From Zizania palustris (taxonomy: Eukaryota; Streptophyta; Magnoliopsida; Poales; Poaceae): a DNA stretch of 64,000 bases. The position numbers were made by a program, and so were the translations under genes. The stretch is taken from positions 27,684,371 through 27,748,370 of the forward strand of contig JAAALK010000285.1 of NCBI GenBank assembly GCA_019279435.1, read 5' to 3'. A model generated the notes under the pieces. The model searched no databases. It worked only from the letters and a program-made list of their open reading frames with translations, and was not told the origin of the DNA. This document shows, piece after piece, positions 44,336-55,467 of this stretch (the first letter of the stretch is position 1; each line of letters opens with the position of its first letter).

Positions 44336-45204
44336 ATCATCCTATTCCCATCTACAGGCCGCAATACACTGTCGGCGGCTCAAGCACCAGGAATCCCCAC
44401 TCAGCTCCTCCAGCTCGATCTCCTCCACCAGCACATGCCATCAAGACCGAAATATTGAGGGACAAGAATGGCAAGACTGTGTTCTGCAACAACTGCTGCA
44501 AGGAAGGACACTATGCCCATCACTGCCCTCACCCCAAGCATCCCCAAGGAACTACCCCGAACTCGAGTCAACCACATCACCATCGAAAAAGCACAGGAGG
44601 CCCCAGAAGTTGTCCTCGGTATGTTCACCGTCAACTCCATACCTGCAATTATATTATTCGACTCTAGAGCAATGCATTCGATCATGCTCGAGAATTTTGT
44701 GAAAATCAATGGGTCGGAAGTACATAGCTTATCTAAGCCTATGCTAATAGCCACCATTGGGAAGCAAACTCTAGCTAACCAATATAGCCCAAGGATAAGA
44801 ATAGAAATCCAAGGGATATTATTTTGGGCTGACCAAGTCCTTATAGATTGCAAAGGCCTAGACATCATCCTAGGGATGGATTGGTTGATGAAGCACAAAG
44901 GAATGAAAGACTGCGCCAGCAAGTCAGTCACCATAACCAGCAATGAGGGAATCTCTGTCATGTTCAAGATGGCCACCCGAGGACCAGAAGGAACACTACT
45001 CCACCAGATTGCACTAGATGAAGTACCCGTGGCCCGAGAATACACGGATGTATTTCCCGAAGATCTACCAAGAATGCCACCTAAGAGTGATATTGAGTTC
45101 AGGATCGAGCTTGTTCTCGGAACCATGCCCATCTCCAAGCATCCGTACAAGATGGCCACCAATGAGTTAGCAGAAGTAAAGTGTAATATCGAAGATCTTG
45201 AATA
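44336..45204 (+). pseudogene. Gypsy H gag C-terminus and protease
   Basis: A short gag tail (SAPPARSPPPAHAIK) leads to the nucleocapsid knuckle CNNCCKEGHYAHHC (44,485-44,526), which has correct spacing. A frame change leads to the 44,468-45,205 frame with the protease; its active site reads FDSRAMHS (Gly changed to Arg, 44,666-44,668), and the later block IILGMDWLMKH is typical. The frame reaches the RT approach (EYTDVFPEDLPRMPP) and ends in a stop at 45,203. Confidence 0.85.
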
Positions 45205-46220
45205 GAAGGGATACAAAAGGGATGCATCAGACCATGTACCTCGCCTTGGGGAGCACCAGTCATATTTGCAATGAAGAAGGACAGGACCAAGCGAATGTGT
45301 GTGGATTATAGAGCTCTAAATGAAGTGACCATCAATAATAAGTATATGCTGCCTCAGATTGTTGATTTGTTCAATCAGCTGAAAGGATCCTCCATTTTCT
45401 CCAAATCAATCTCTGAATAGGATACCATCAGTTAAGAATCAGAGGAGGATATCCCAAAGACTGCATTCACATCTCGGTATGGATTGTATGAGTATACGGT
45501 GATGTCATTTGGACTCACGAATGCCCCAACATTCTTTATGAACATGATGAACAACGTCTTCATGGAGTTTTTGGACAAGTTAATTGTGGTATTCATTGAC
45601 GATATTCTCATATACTCAAAGACGCTAGAAGAGCATGAAGCCCACCTTCGTCTGACTTTAGGAAAGTTAAGGGAGCAGCAGTTATATGCTATGTACAGTA
45701 AGTGTGAGTTTTGGTCATCCGAGGTAAAGTTTCTGGGACATGTCATCTCTGCCAAAGGAATAGCAGTAGATCCTACCATCGTGGAAGCAGTAACAAATTT
45801 TTTGCAGCCTACAAATGTGTCTGAAATCCGAAGTTTTCTGGGACTAGCCAGATATTATTGCAGATTCATAGAAAAATTTTCCAAGATAGCGAAGCCCATG
45901 ACTAGTTTACTACAGAAGGAAGTTAAGTTCAAATGGACTCAAGACTAAAAAGAAAGTTTCTAGACCCTCAAGAAGAAGCTAGTATTAGCTCCAGTTTTGA
46001 CTCTGCCTGATATACGATGTGTGCTAATGCAAGATGGGAAAGTAATCTCATGTGCCTCCAGGCAGTTGAGACCACACAAGTTAAACTACCCTACTCATGA
46101 CTTCGAGTTAGCAAGAGTAGTTCATGTACTAAAGATATGGAGGCATTACCTTGTTGGTAATAGATGTGAAGTTTTCACCGACCATAAGAGTCTCAAGTAC
46201 ATATTCACTCCGCGGATTTG
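45205..46220 (+). pseudogene. Gypsy H reverse transcriptase and RNase H start
   Basis: RT is recognisable from about 45,250 (GAPVIFAMKKDRTKRMCVDY) to 45,950. The block with the first active-site Asp is scrambled by indels and stops near 45,415-45,440. The FIDDILIYSK box at about 45,593-45,622 keeps both aspartates. RNase H follows from 45,990 (DGKVISCASRQLRPHKLNYP, HDFELARVVHVLKIWRHYL), but the segment with its first Asp is missing near 45,960-46,020. Confidence 0.85.
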
Positions 46221-47870
46221 AACCTCAGACAAAGGAGATGGATAGAGTTGATCAAGGATTATGAATTAGGCATTCACTACCATCCAGGGAAGGCCAATGT
46301 AGTGCCAGATTCTTTAGGTCAAAAAGGGTACTGCAATACAATTATGATACAGGATCAAGCCCCTTTGTTATACAAGGAGATGGAAAGGGTGAACTTAGGG
46401 ATCACTACGAGAGCGTACCTTGCTACACTTGAGGCAAGACCCATACTGATGGACCAAATCCATGAAGCCAAGAAGGAAGACCCCGATATTGTAGAAATCA
46501 AGAAGAACATGAGGGGAAAAGCCCTAGGATTCTCAGAAGATGAGGTTGGTATCGTATTGTTCGGAAACTGGTTATCCATACCAAACAAGCCAGATTTGAA
46601 GACTCTCATTCTCAAGGAAGTCCATGAGACCTTATACTCCATTCATCCCGTAAGTACTAAGATGTACCAGGATTTGAAGGAGAGATATTGGTGGGTCAGT
46701 ATAAAGAGAGAGATCGCTGAATATGTGGTAGTATGTGATACTTGTCAGCTAATTAAAGCAGAATATCAAGGTTCCCGAGTGGAAATGGGAAGAAGCAGGA
46801 ATGAAATTTATCACCGGATTTCCTAGGACTCAAGTCGAACATGACTCTATTTGGGTGATCATTGACCGACTCACGAAGGTAGCTCACTTCATTGCCGTCA
46901 AGACAACATATAGTGGTCTGAGACTAGCTAAGTTGTACATGACCAGGATCGTGTGTTTACATGGGGTTCCAAAGAAGATCGTATCTGACCGAGGGAGTCA
47001 GTTCAACTCCAATTTTTGGAAGAACCTTCAAGAAGAGCTTGGCACTAAGTTGAACTTCAGCACAACGTACCACCCATAGACCGATGGTCAGACTGAAAGA
47101 GTGAATTAGATATTGGATTATATACTTAGAGCATGTGCCAAAGACTTTGGTGGAATGTGGTTCAAGAGTTTACCTTATGCGGAGTTCTCCTACAACAATA
47201 GCTATCAGGCCAGTTTGTAGATGTCACCGTTTGAAGCTCTATATGGACGTAAGTGTAGGACACCCTTACTTTGGGATCAAACCGGTGAATCACAGTTATT
47301 CAGGACTGATATTCTGTGAGAAGCCGAAGAGAAAGTTAAAGTTATCTGAGATAGACTAAAGATAGCCCAGTACCAACAAAAAATCTACACCGACAACCAT
47401 CGCAGAGATTTGGCCTTCAAGGAAGGGGATTATGTTTATCTTTGAGTCACTCCCCTCCGTGGCACTCAAAAGTTCAACATGAAAGGAAAGATAGTTCCCC
47501 ACTATGTTGGACACTTTCATATCATTCATTGGTAAAGAGAAGTTGCATATCAGTTGGAGTAACCACCATCTTTGGTAGGAGTGCATGATGTTTTCCACGT
47601 CTCTCGGTTGAAGAAATATTTTTGAGTGCCCACCAAGCTAGCCGATCTCCAACAACACAACATCTAAGAAGATCTGACTTATATTGAGAAGCCAGCTCAA
47701 TCCTATATGTCAAAGAAAGGGTAACTAGGTGTTGAGTGGTCCGTTTCTGCAAGTTTCAGTGGAGTAACCACCCTCTCGAGGAAGCTACCTGGGAAAGAGA
47801 GGATGAGTTGAAAGACCAATACCTTGAGTTATTCGAGAAGCTTTACGAATCTTGAGGATGAGATTATCTC
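46218..47870 (+). pseudogene. Gypsy H RNase H end and integrase
   Basis: 46,218-46,826 covers the RNase H end (LRQRRWIELIKDYELGIHYH), a linker and the integrase zinc domain (HETLYSIHPVSTKMYQDL ... CDTCQLIKAEYQ). A small deletion and shift follow at about 46,765. The core continues in 46,801-47,079 (FITGFPRTQVEHDSIWVII, VSDRGSQFNSNFW): the first catalytic Asp is replaced by Lys, the second is kept. A stop at 47,078 precedes the block with the Glu (TDGQTERVN). The C-terminal part to 47,860 has many stops. A chromodomain could not be confirmed. Confidence 0.85.
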
Positions 47871-47885
47871 TAAGGGGGATAGGAT
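47871..47885 (+). other. Polypurine tract of gypsy H
   Basis: TAAGGGGGATAGGAT immediately before the 3' LTR start TGTAACATCCC. Confidence 0.85.
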
Positions 47886-50829
47886 TGTAACATCCCAAAT
47901 TTTTAAAGGTAAAAATAAAATGGGAAATAAAAAATTTCATAAAAAAATATTTTTGATTATTAAATAAGTTAAAAATGCCCAAATAAATAAAGAACCTAAG
48001 AAATAATTCAAATCCTAAGTTGAGAAAATTATGTTAGGTTACTAAAGCCAAGATAGATTTTTGGAAATTTTTACAAATTTTTAGGATCTTTGCAAACAAC
48101 ATAGAAATTATAAATGATTTTCATGGTTTATTTTAAATCGAAAATGAATTTTATTCCCCCATTCTCCCTTCCTAGGCCGGTCCAGCCCACTGCCTACTCA
48201 CGCCCTCACTTACAAGTGGAGCCCACTTATCAGCCTCCCTCCCCTCTCCCGTTCGCGCCCGAGCCCCTTGGCCCACCTATCGGCGCCGCCTGCCACAGTC
48301 TGGCTCCACCTGCTCTCACTTACCGAAGGACCCCACCTGTCGGATCCTTCTTCACCACGCCATCGCCCCCAAATCCTGCCCAGCTGATCTCCTTCTGCCA
48401 AATTGGCTCCGTGATTAAACTTGCCCAATCCTGTGGACCTCTTTGCCCCATTTACCCAACACAATTATGCCTTGAATCACCGAAATCGCTTGTATGGTAA
48501 TCTCACCTGCGTAAATTAGTAAACCTCTTAGTTTCCTTCTAAACTCCTTCCATAACAACCGTCGATGGCCTCCTATAAATCCCCTACACACTCTGAATCC
48601 TAGCCACACCGAAATTGCTGAAGCCCACGCCTACCGAGCGCCCGTAGTACGTTTACTCGCCTTTATCCCTGCTCCAACTCCAGCCGCCACTCGTTGTCAC
48701 CTGACACCACCGCTTACCTCGCCAACTACCCCTCCATGATCCTCAACGCCTCCCCGACCCTAGCCACATCTTCGCTTGGCCCAAACATCACCAAAGCACC
48801 ACCCCCGCCGATGACCCGAACGCCTTGGCTGCCCCCGCTCATCGCCGGCCATGTTTCGTCGACCCCGAGCCCCAACTCTGGTACCTTCTTTACCGTTGTC
48901 CTTTTCTCTTTCCATTTCAGTACCTAATTTGTACTGCCAGCCACCATCGTGGCCACTGCAGTCATCGCTAGCCTCTAGCGTCACCAGGGAAGATGACCGG
49001 TGTGGGTAATTACCCATGTCGTAGCAGATCCACTCTCAGTTGTTTGATCGAATCCAGACATATGAGATTAGATCCCATTTGGGTTTGATCTAGCATGTCC
49101 ATTCGATCGAAGCGGTATCGAGCCCTCCCAACCGTCGGATTTCATTTAAACCCCTCGCGCTAACCGTAGCAGCTAGATCTCGATCCAAAAGTGATCTGCA
49201 CTCCGGCTCACCCGCAGAATGCGTTGCTTCACGGTGGACCTGGCTCACTGTGGACCAGCTGCTGTTTAAAATTTAAAATAAAATCCAGAAATTTATTTAA
49301 ACTTCAAAAATTCATAACTTCTTCAATTTAACTCCAAATTGTACCATTCAAATTCCAGAAAATTCATATTTTTATTTTCTACATGTTTAGCCAAAAATTT
49401 ATATGTTTGTACCATGATTTTTATTTATTTTCATTTTTTATGTCTTTGATATGCGTGCCGAGAAGACTAGGATGCCGCCGAGGAGCCCGAGTATTTTCGC
49501 AAGGTCCCTCCTTCACCATTTGCTGATAGGCAAGTCACAACTTCATTTTTGAACATATTGAACCAATGTTTATTTAAATATCACTAAAATCCATGTGTTA
49601 TAAATGTATTATATTGAATAAATGTCTTACACTATATTTATTAGATCCTCTGACCCTGTTGTGAAAACCCAAGCCATGCTATTGAGCCTCATCTCCTTGT
49701 CACTATTATTATTATTTATTAGATAGTGTCCAAAGTATTGACACAACTGCTATAGGCTAAAAATGAGTCACATATTAGTCACATTGATTTTATTATATAT
49801 TTCCCCGATATTTCTCTCATCCCTTGGTATTCTGCAAGACTTGGAGAATAGGTTAAGTATGATAGTATGGTGGGTTCCGGGTACAAGCGAGGGCATTGGT
49901 TAGTCGCACCCAGGGCACTATAAGGACCGATCTGCGGAATCTGTTGCAAAGTATTTCCGTAGAAACCACAAGTCTAATGTGTAAGGCCTAACTGGAAGTA
50001 TGGAGCATTTCAACTTCATGCACCAAGCGGAAGGGGCAAGTGGCATCTGCAGGTGGCTTGTACCGATGAGGCACAAAAGGGGGTATGACGTTGTTCCAAT
50101 GCGTTGGCGTGGCGGCAAAACCTAGTGGGTTGTCAGTTGGTGCGTTCCATGGTAAAGGTTCTGGCAGGGACTTGGTCAGGGTATCGTGATGATATCTTGG
50201 TCGACGCTGGGTTCTTGTCTTATGGGTATAGTAGTACACCTCTGATCAGAGTACAATATTTTCGAAAAGTCGAGCCCATGGTCAAGGGTGGGTTTAGCAA
50301 CGTTCACCGTAGTTAGTTTATGTGTATGATTGTGCATGAATGGTTGGCATGTAAGGACTGTTTAGTGAGGGAGTACCATTTGTACTACTCGAGTTATAGG
50401 TTGTTTCATTATTCATGATTTATGTTCCGCAAAATTAACATGATCACATTAAATTCTTAATAACAAAATTGTACTTTTCCGCACTTTATGCCACACACCT
50501 TCCTTTGTTATTACCCTTGCATTATATTTCATTTTCGATGGCTTGTTGAGTACTTTTGTACTTATTCCCATTGAAACCACTTTAGAGGTAGCTTATTACG
50601 ACGAGGACGGTCTAGAGTAGTTGCCCAGTCAAGGCACGAGACTGGCGAAGGCGTTCGTCTAGAAGACTTCTTTCTATATTTCTTTTACATTTAACACTTG
50701 TGTAATAATGTGGTCTACAAACAATTTTTTATTGTCGTATGTATGCAGTCGTGTGATGAACGTCTTGTATTTATTTTTTTTCTTTGGAAATTCAATAAAG
50801 TCTAGAATTATTAAATTCTGAGCGCTACA
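47886..50829 (+). repeat. Gypsy H 3' LTR
   Basis: 2,944 bp from TGTAACATCCC to GAGCGCTACA. TATA box at about 48,571, a strongly AT-rich zone at 49,260-49,440, and a polyadenylation-like AATAAA near 50,797. The open frames inside are not conserved in the 5' LTR fragment and look fortuitous. Confidence 0.85.
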
Positions 50830-51300
50830 TCGACTGCCTCTGCTCAGGTTTCAAAGTCACGATCTGCTCTTACCCAGCCTTTGCCGAGATGTAACCATTA
50901 TAGTCGGTAAGCCATGATATGCTCTAGCTTGGCTATAACGTGATTTGCCAACTGCCTCTGCTCTAGCTTTGAGGTCACTATCTGCTCTGACCCAACCTTT
51001 GTCGAGATGTAATCGTTCTAGCCAGGAAGCCATGATCCGTTCTAGCTCACCTACAACATGATTTGCCGACTGACTCCACTCTGTCTTCGATGTCATGATC
51101 CGCTCTGACTCAGCCTTTGTCGAGATGAACAATCGCCACCACTCTAGACGTACAGCTATGACCCACTCTGGCCCAGCATTATTGGATCAAAGGAATGTTG
51201 GATCCCTTTTTGCCAGAACTCTCAAAGTTCAAAGCCTGCTCGGCACTCAGGCATCTTTGAGTCAATCACTCTAACGAAAGCAACTATGATCCGCTCTAGC
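50830..51300 (-). repeat. About 118-bp tandem repeat with GATCCGCTCT motif
   Basis: Units starting with GACTGCCTCTGCTC-like sequence at 50,831, 50,950 and 51,067 give a period of 117-119 bp. Each unit contains two copies of a CATGATCCGCTCTAGC-like motif, at 50,858, 50,913, 50,976, 51,031, 51,094, 51,156 and 51,284, with alternating spacing of 55 and 62-63 bp at first. It lies just downstream (minus strand) of a small spliced gene remnant. Confidence 0.75.
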
Positions 51301-51592
51301 GTAGTCATTGTGAAGGCCACTCATTTGCATGGGTGCTCTAACGAGCGCTTATCTTTGACCTACTACTGACGTTCGCCCTTGTCAGAATGTGATGCTAAAG
51401 GATCTAAACAACGTGTATGTGGCCTAAGTTCATACATTATACAGACCTTAGCTATATCGACAAAGTTGGGCCAAGTTTTGAACGTAGTCAGACAAGATAG
51501 CAAAGGCTTAAAATGAAGAAATATTTATTATATTACAATGAAATGTACATATACAATTATTTCTTCTACTCTATTTTTTATCTGCTTAGTAG
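51301..51592. other. AT-rich spacer, no gene seen
   Basis: Sequence between the 118-bp repeats and the small antisense gene. AT-rich at about 51,500-51,590, possibly its 3' end. Nothing else recognised. Confidence 0.4.
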
Positions 51593-52076
51593 GATCTAGC
51601 CTCCTCGGGCAAAGCGTTGAAGGGCCCCTCAAGGACGAGGAAGCCCTCTGATGACACCCCAGGGAAGATGCGAATACGGGAGGATCTCTGAAGCCAAGGA
51701 AGCAGCCCCACGCTAGAAGTGAGCGATTCCCATGAGGATGACGATGTGCGGTCGCCACATGGGCTCGTCACTCCTAGGACACGCTTAGAGATCTGCCATA
51801 AGGTCGCTGCATGGTCTTGTAGTCCCATCTCCAAGACGTCGATGATCTTAAAGAAGGAAAAGTGATCAAGACTCTAGTCATGAAGATTGATGAAGACATC
51901 AACAAGTGAAGAGACACTTACCCGAAGTCTGGAGGCTCTTGATAACCCTTCAAGAAACTATCACTCCAAGCCATCTAGAGGGTAATTCCTTCTGATGAAG
52001 AAAAGAATCAAGGCATAGAAGATAATTTATGCCGAGATGTTGAAGAATCTGAAGCCAAAGTGGGACCTATTTATAC
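51593..52076 (-). pseudogene. Small spliced antisense gene remnant, Tat-element accessory type
   Basis: The minus strand has a TATA box (reverse of TATTTATACG, about 52,070) and an ATG at 51,974 opening MAWSDSFLKGYQEPPDF. A donor GTAAGT follows immediately (exon end 51,922). A pyrimidine-rich stretch and AG lead to exon 2 at about 51,846, with IIDVLEMGLQDHAATLWQIS, ending at a stop near 51,586. The exon phases do not join exactly, so there is an indel or a different acceptor. I do not recognise a domain with known function. Genes of this kind, antisense to pol between pol and the 3' LTR, are known in Tat-lineage gypsy elements; placing it in G is inference. Confidence 0.5.
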
Positions 52077-52929
52077 GCCCAAACAGAAGGCGGGGAGGTG
52101 AACCGCCAATGTATTATTAAAAGCAGAACCCCACTAATGGTGCATTGAGAATCGCTCTAATAGTCGTCATATCGCGATGGTTAGAATCCCCAGCAATGTA
52201 GAAAGGATTCACCGCCTGATGCACCCGTCGCCTCGACACCATTTATGGCTTTGCCATGATTTTCTCCACTGGACTCTGCCAAGAGAAATTTGTGGGATTT
52301 AACCATCCCACCACTACCGTTGGCCCAAGGCCGCTAAGATAAGTCTCCAATTCTCCATACTTTAAATTTCAATTTGATATATCATTCAAATTTGGAATTT
52401 ATTCACTTGTAAGCACGCGTATCGGAGCAGTAGTGGTTTTTTCCCACTCTGTATCCATGATCTGCTCTGGCTGAGTCAATTGAAGGCCCCTCTACTTCCG
52501 AGTGCTTAACAAGTTTGTGGCTCTTAAGCATTTCCCTTGGGACCTGTCGCGGTCTTCCTATTCTGTATCCACAATCAGCTCTGGCTGAGTTAGTGAAGAC
52601 CCTTTCCCGAGATGCTTAACGACAACCTTCTTTTGTCAATCTCCTCTATAGAATTTCGTGGTAAATCACTCTATATCCACGATCCGCTCTGGCTTAGTCG
52701 GGTCAATCAGATTCCTGATGAGTTGCTTCTACCGACTAGTTCCTAGTGATTCATGTGGTCTATGAAAGTGCTTACGGTTCAAAAAGTGTGTATGGGGCAT
52801 GCGTTATCCCTGCGCTAGCGAGCCTGCATTATGGCCAAAGGATCACAACTAGTTAGATTGCATAGATAAATATAAAGTGACCAAGCAACATTATGTTACA
52901 TGTCATGCAATATGTCACACATATTTTTG
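52077..52929. repeat. Second zone of the GATCCGCTCT motif
   Basis: A non-coding stretch of 850 bp between two minus-strand gene remnants. At 52,456, 52,570 and 52,678 it carries three further copies of the motif (TATCCATGATCTGCTCTGGC and variants) spaced 114 and 108 bp apart in a looser tandem array. So the motif brackets the small gene on both sides. No open frame is convincing. Confidence 0.6.
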
Positions 52930-53801
52930 TCACTCAGTAGGTATAGGAGGAGCAGGAGGATAATATTCAATATCAGTAGTCAAGGTGTCGACAGCCTCCT
53001 CGACTTCAGCGTAAACCCGATGGGCGTCGACCTCGCTGAAATGCACTGGCCACACTGCTTGAATGAGATCCATTAAGATGGTCGGGTACAGTGCCCGAAC
53101 AGCCCCCATCACATGAGTGGTCGTTTTCTTCATGAAGTCCCGAGCTGACCACTTCAACCATCCTTCAATGCCAAATAGCCAAGCACATGAGTGGTCGTTT
53201 TCTTCATGAAGTCTCGAGTGCTCGAGGGCTCGTCATCAACCATTCGGATCATCGCCTCCACGCATGACCGATAGGCATCTAGATGCCTATGGGTGCTCAC
53301 TAGACACTTCTCTAGGTATTCAAACTGAGCGGTCACCTGATGGTGGACCTCTTCAGAGCAAAATAGAGTTTTCAGGATAGAAATTGATGAAATTCACCTT
53401 GGAAGAAAATAGTGCTCAGAAACAGTTCACACTTTTATACTCACTGCACCATTTCTTGGCCAAAGCCTCAGACTCAGTGAATTTATTCTTCAACTTCTCC
53501 AGCTCGGTAGAGGCAACATCTCTTTCAGCGAGTTTCTTCTTCACCTCCTACACTTGGCCAAAGCAGCATCTCTCTCGGCTGCCGCACCGTGTGCCGAACG
53601 TTGCACCTGGCTGACGGTTGTCTCCAAATGCTCGTCGAATGCCAACAAATCTATGAGAAGACGAAGAAGAGTTATGCTCTGGATCCGCGGGTGAACATAC
53701 TAAAGATAATGAGACATACCGAAGGCCTGGAGGTCGAGCTGCTCGTGAAGATCATGAAGCTACTCCCGGAGACCATTGTTCTCCATCTCCAGCCACCGCA
53801 A
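52930..53801 (-). pseudogene. Spliced coiled-coil gene remnant on minus strand, Tat-element accessory type
   Basis: Reading leftwards from 53,801, the first visible exon encodes a coiled-coil-like segment (ETTVSQVQRSAHGAAAERDA) to a donor GTGAGT at 53,444. An intron of about 94 bp ends in AG at 53,351. The last exon (TAQFEYLEKCLVSTHRHL ... IEYYPPAPPIPTE) ends at the stop 52,930-52,932. A 34-bp direct repeat (53,111 and 53,185, 74 bp apart) shifts the frame and repeats RDFMKKTTTHV. The 5' part was cut off by the LTR inserted at 53,802. Such coiled-coil proteins with Pro-rich ends occur as antisense genes of Tat elements. Function unknown. Confidence 0.6.
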
Positions 53802-54592
53802 TGTTGGGGAATAGGGGAGCTACGCTAGCCAGAAAATTCAAAATTTTCGCCCTAAAACCTAAGACCCATGCGTGTGTGAGATCATAGATCGGTACCTTCT
53901 AGCACTTGATGCGCTAGGTGTAGCCAAAGAAGAGGTTGATGAAGCGCGTTAAGCCTATCCTCGCTTTGTCCCGGTAGTTCCTCGTCGATCCAATCGATGA
54001 AGAAGTTGCCTTACTCGTGGTGACGGCCACGAGCTTTGCTTCTGGAGCAACGCCTCCATGGAGTCCACACGTACAGGGATGGAGAGTTCCTCTCATGGCA
54101 GTGTGCTAGCACCACACGTGAGAGACGGGAAATCCTCGACCTCAACGTTTGAGATCAAGAAAGGTAGGAGAGGAGTCAATGGTGGCTAGGTCTAATCTAG
54201 GCTTATTCCTTGTGCCAAGACCTCCTCCTTATCTCTTTATATAGGGATGAAAGCCCCTTTGGTCGTGCCTATCTCAGAACCCACAAATTAGTTACAACTA
54301 ATTCGTATTCGTAATAGATCCAATCTAATACCCCACATCCGAACATTCGATCTTGGATCGGAACTTCGGACATTAGGTCTCCCAATTCAACACGACACGC
54401 AACAGCTCCAATCTTTTTTTGCACACCTCGGAACTTCCAATGAATACAATTCTCTCCGATTCCAAGTCGGAACTTTCGATGCCATATCGGAACTTCCGAA
54501 GCAACATTTGCTTTCTGACTAGAGACTAGAATATAATCGGAACTTCCGATACTACCTATTGGAACTTCCGATACACGGAATTTTCTTATGCA
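53802..54592 (-). mobile_element. LTR of the copia I/J family, solo or truncated
   Basis: Starts TGTTGGGG on the plus strand and follows the I/J LTR through the TATA region (TTTATATAGGG near 54,235) and the GGAACTTCCGA zone (54,340-54,575) to TTTTCTTATGCA. The last dozen LTR bases are lost where another LTR begins at 54,594. No PBS lies to its left, so it is not attached to an internal region there. The left flank is CGCAA within the minus-strand coiled-coil gene. Confidence 0.8.
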
Positions 54593-54593
54593 T

Positions 54594-55062
54594 TGTTGGT
54601 GTAAAAGATTACGCTAACAGGTTCTCTAAGATTAAGAACTAACAAATGAAGTGTTTGTAAGAACGGACTATCTCAATCCTCCGTATTGGATAATAGCTCG
54701 AAGTAGTTCAAAGTTGTGTATTGAATATCTGAATATTTGATGCCTATTACAGGGTGAGAAGGGGGTATTTATAGGTAAAAACTCTAAGGAAAAGACCTTT
54801 TTACCCCTCAATTATAACTGACATAGTAGAAACTATTCGGTACCCCGAATAGGGCTAAAATGGGAAAATATGTTCGAAGGAGGTAGATAAGGCAGACGTC
54901 CCATCCTTTTGGTTGTTTCCCACCGCAGTATTGTATCTTCAAAGGGTATCTTTAGACCGGAGTCTAGACGGACTCTTCAGCTTTAAACCTTCATCAATTC
55001 GGAGACAAGTCTTTGACTTGGAACTTTATGAGTTGTCATTGTCTCATAATATTGAAGATCAT
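54594..55062 (-). repeat. Probable LTR of a minus-strand Tat-like element
   Basis: The plus strand starts TGTTGGTGTAAAAGATTACG (LTR end TTTTACACCAACA on the minus strand) and has a minus-strand TATA (reverse of TATTTATAGG, about 54,766). A purine-rich minus-strand tract (reverse of TTTCCCCCCAAGAG, near 55,074-55,087) lies where the PPT would be, suggesting an LTR of about 470 bp ending GATCA. There is no second copy in the window, so the right boundary is a guess. Confidence 0.45.
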
Positions 55063-55087
55063 GGGGATGAAGTATTTCCCCCCAAGA

Positions 55088-55460
55088 GTAGCCCCACGAA
55101 TACGCTTCTCCGAATAACCTGTATAGCAGGAGAGCAGTATACGGAAGAAATATTTTTATGCTCAGGGACTTAGAAAAAATTCAAGGTACTATAACCATTC
55201 GAAGTGTCTTGAACATCGGAGGTATATCTGATGGAAACTTCGAACTTAGATTCCCGTGTGAAAGCTTCGCAGGAAAATGAACCGTTAAATTTGAACCTGT
55301 TACTCCTCAGATAGCCGTTAGGATCCTTTTAGAAAGTAACAGATACAATTTTAACCACGGGTTCACACCCTTTTACCTTCTAGGCCCACTCGTCGGTGGC
55401 GGAAGGCGAAACTACAATGTAAATGCATACGCGAATCATAGCAATTGAAGGCGAAGGGGC
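55088..55460. other. Spacer upstream of the plus-strand accessory gene
   Basis: About 370 bp between the probable PPT and a plus-strand TATA box. It contains the presumed upstream region of the gene at 55,461-58,695. No open frame of interest. Confidence 0.4.
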
Positions 55461-55467
55461 TATAAAA
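55461..55467 (+). promoter_or_regulatory. TATA box of the plus-strand accessory gene
   Basis: TATAAAA in GGGGCTATAAAAAGGG, about 100 bp before the first ATG (55,560). It faces right, away from the minus-strand LTR, so the gene would be transcribed antisense to the element that carries it. Confidence 0.65.

Larger units (their letters stand above)
43809..50829 (+). mobile_element. Ty3/gypsy retrotransposon H (Del/Tekay-like), defective
   Basis: Plus strand: partial 5' LTR (43,809-44,335), gag knuckle, protease, RT, RNase H, integrase, PPT, complete 3' LTR (47,886-50,829). The LTR start TGTAACATCCC and the integrase type resemble Del/Tekay chromoviruses. The first 215 bp and the last 2.2 kb of the 5' LTR, the PBS and most of gag are gone. 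Multiple stops in pol. The five bases after the 3' LTR are TCGAC; the left partner is lost. Confidence 0.88.

Noticed and set aside
47886..50829. Short open frames in the H LTR (for example 48,114-48,500) as possible host genes
   Set aside because: They fall inside an LTR defined by the PPT and a second copy, and are not preserved in the 5' LTR fragment.
51528..51834. Stand-alone bacterial-type small gene
   Set aside because: The frame starts at a TTG and lacks a plausible context. It reads as exon 2 of a spliced antisense gene remnant.
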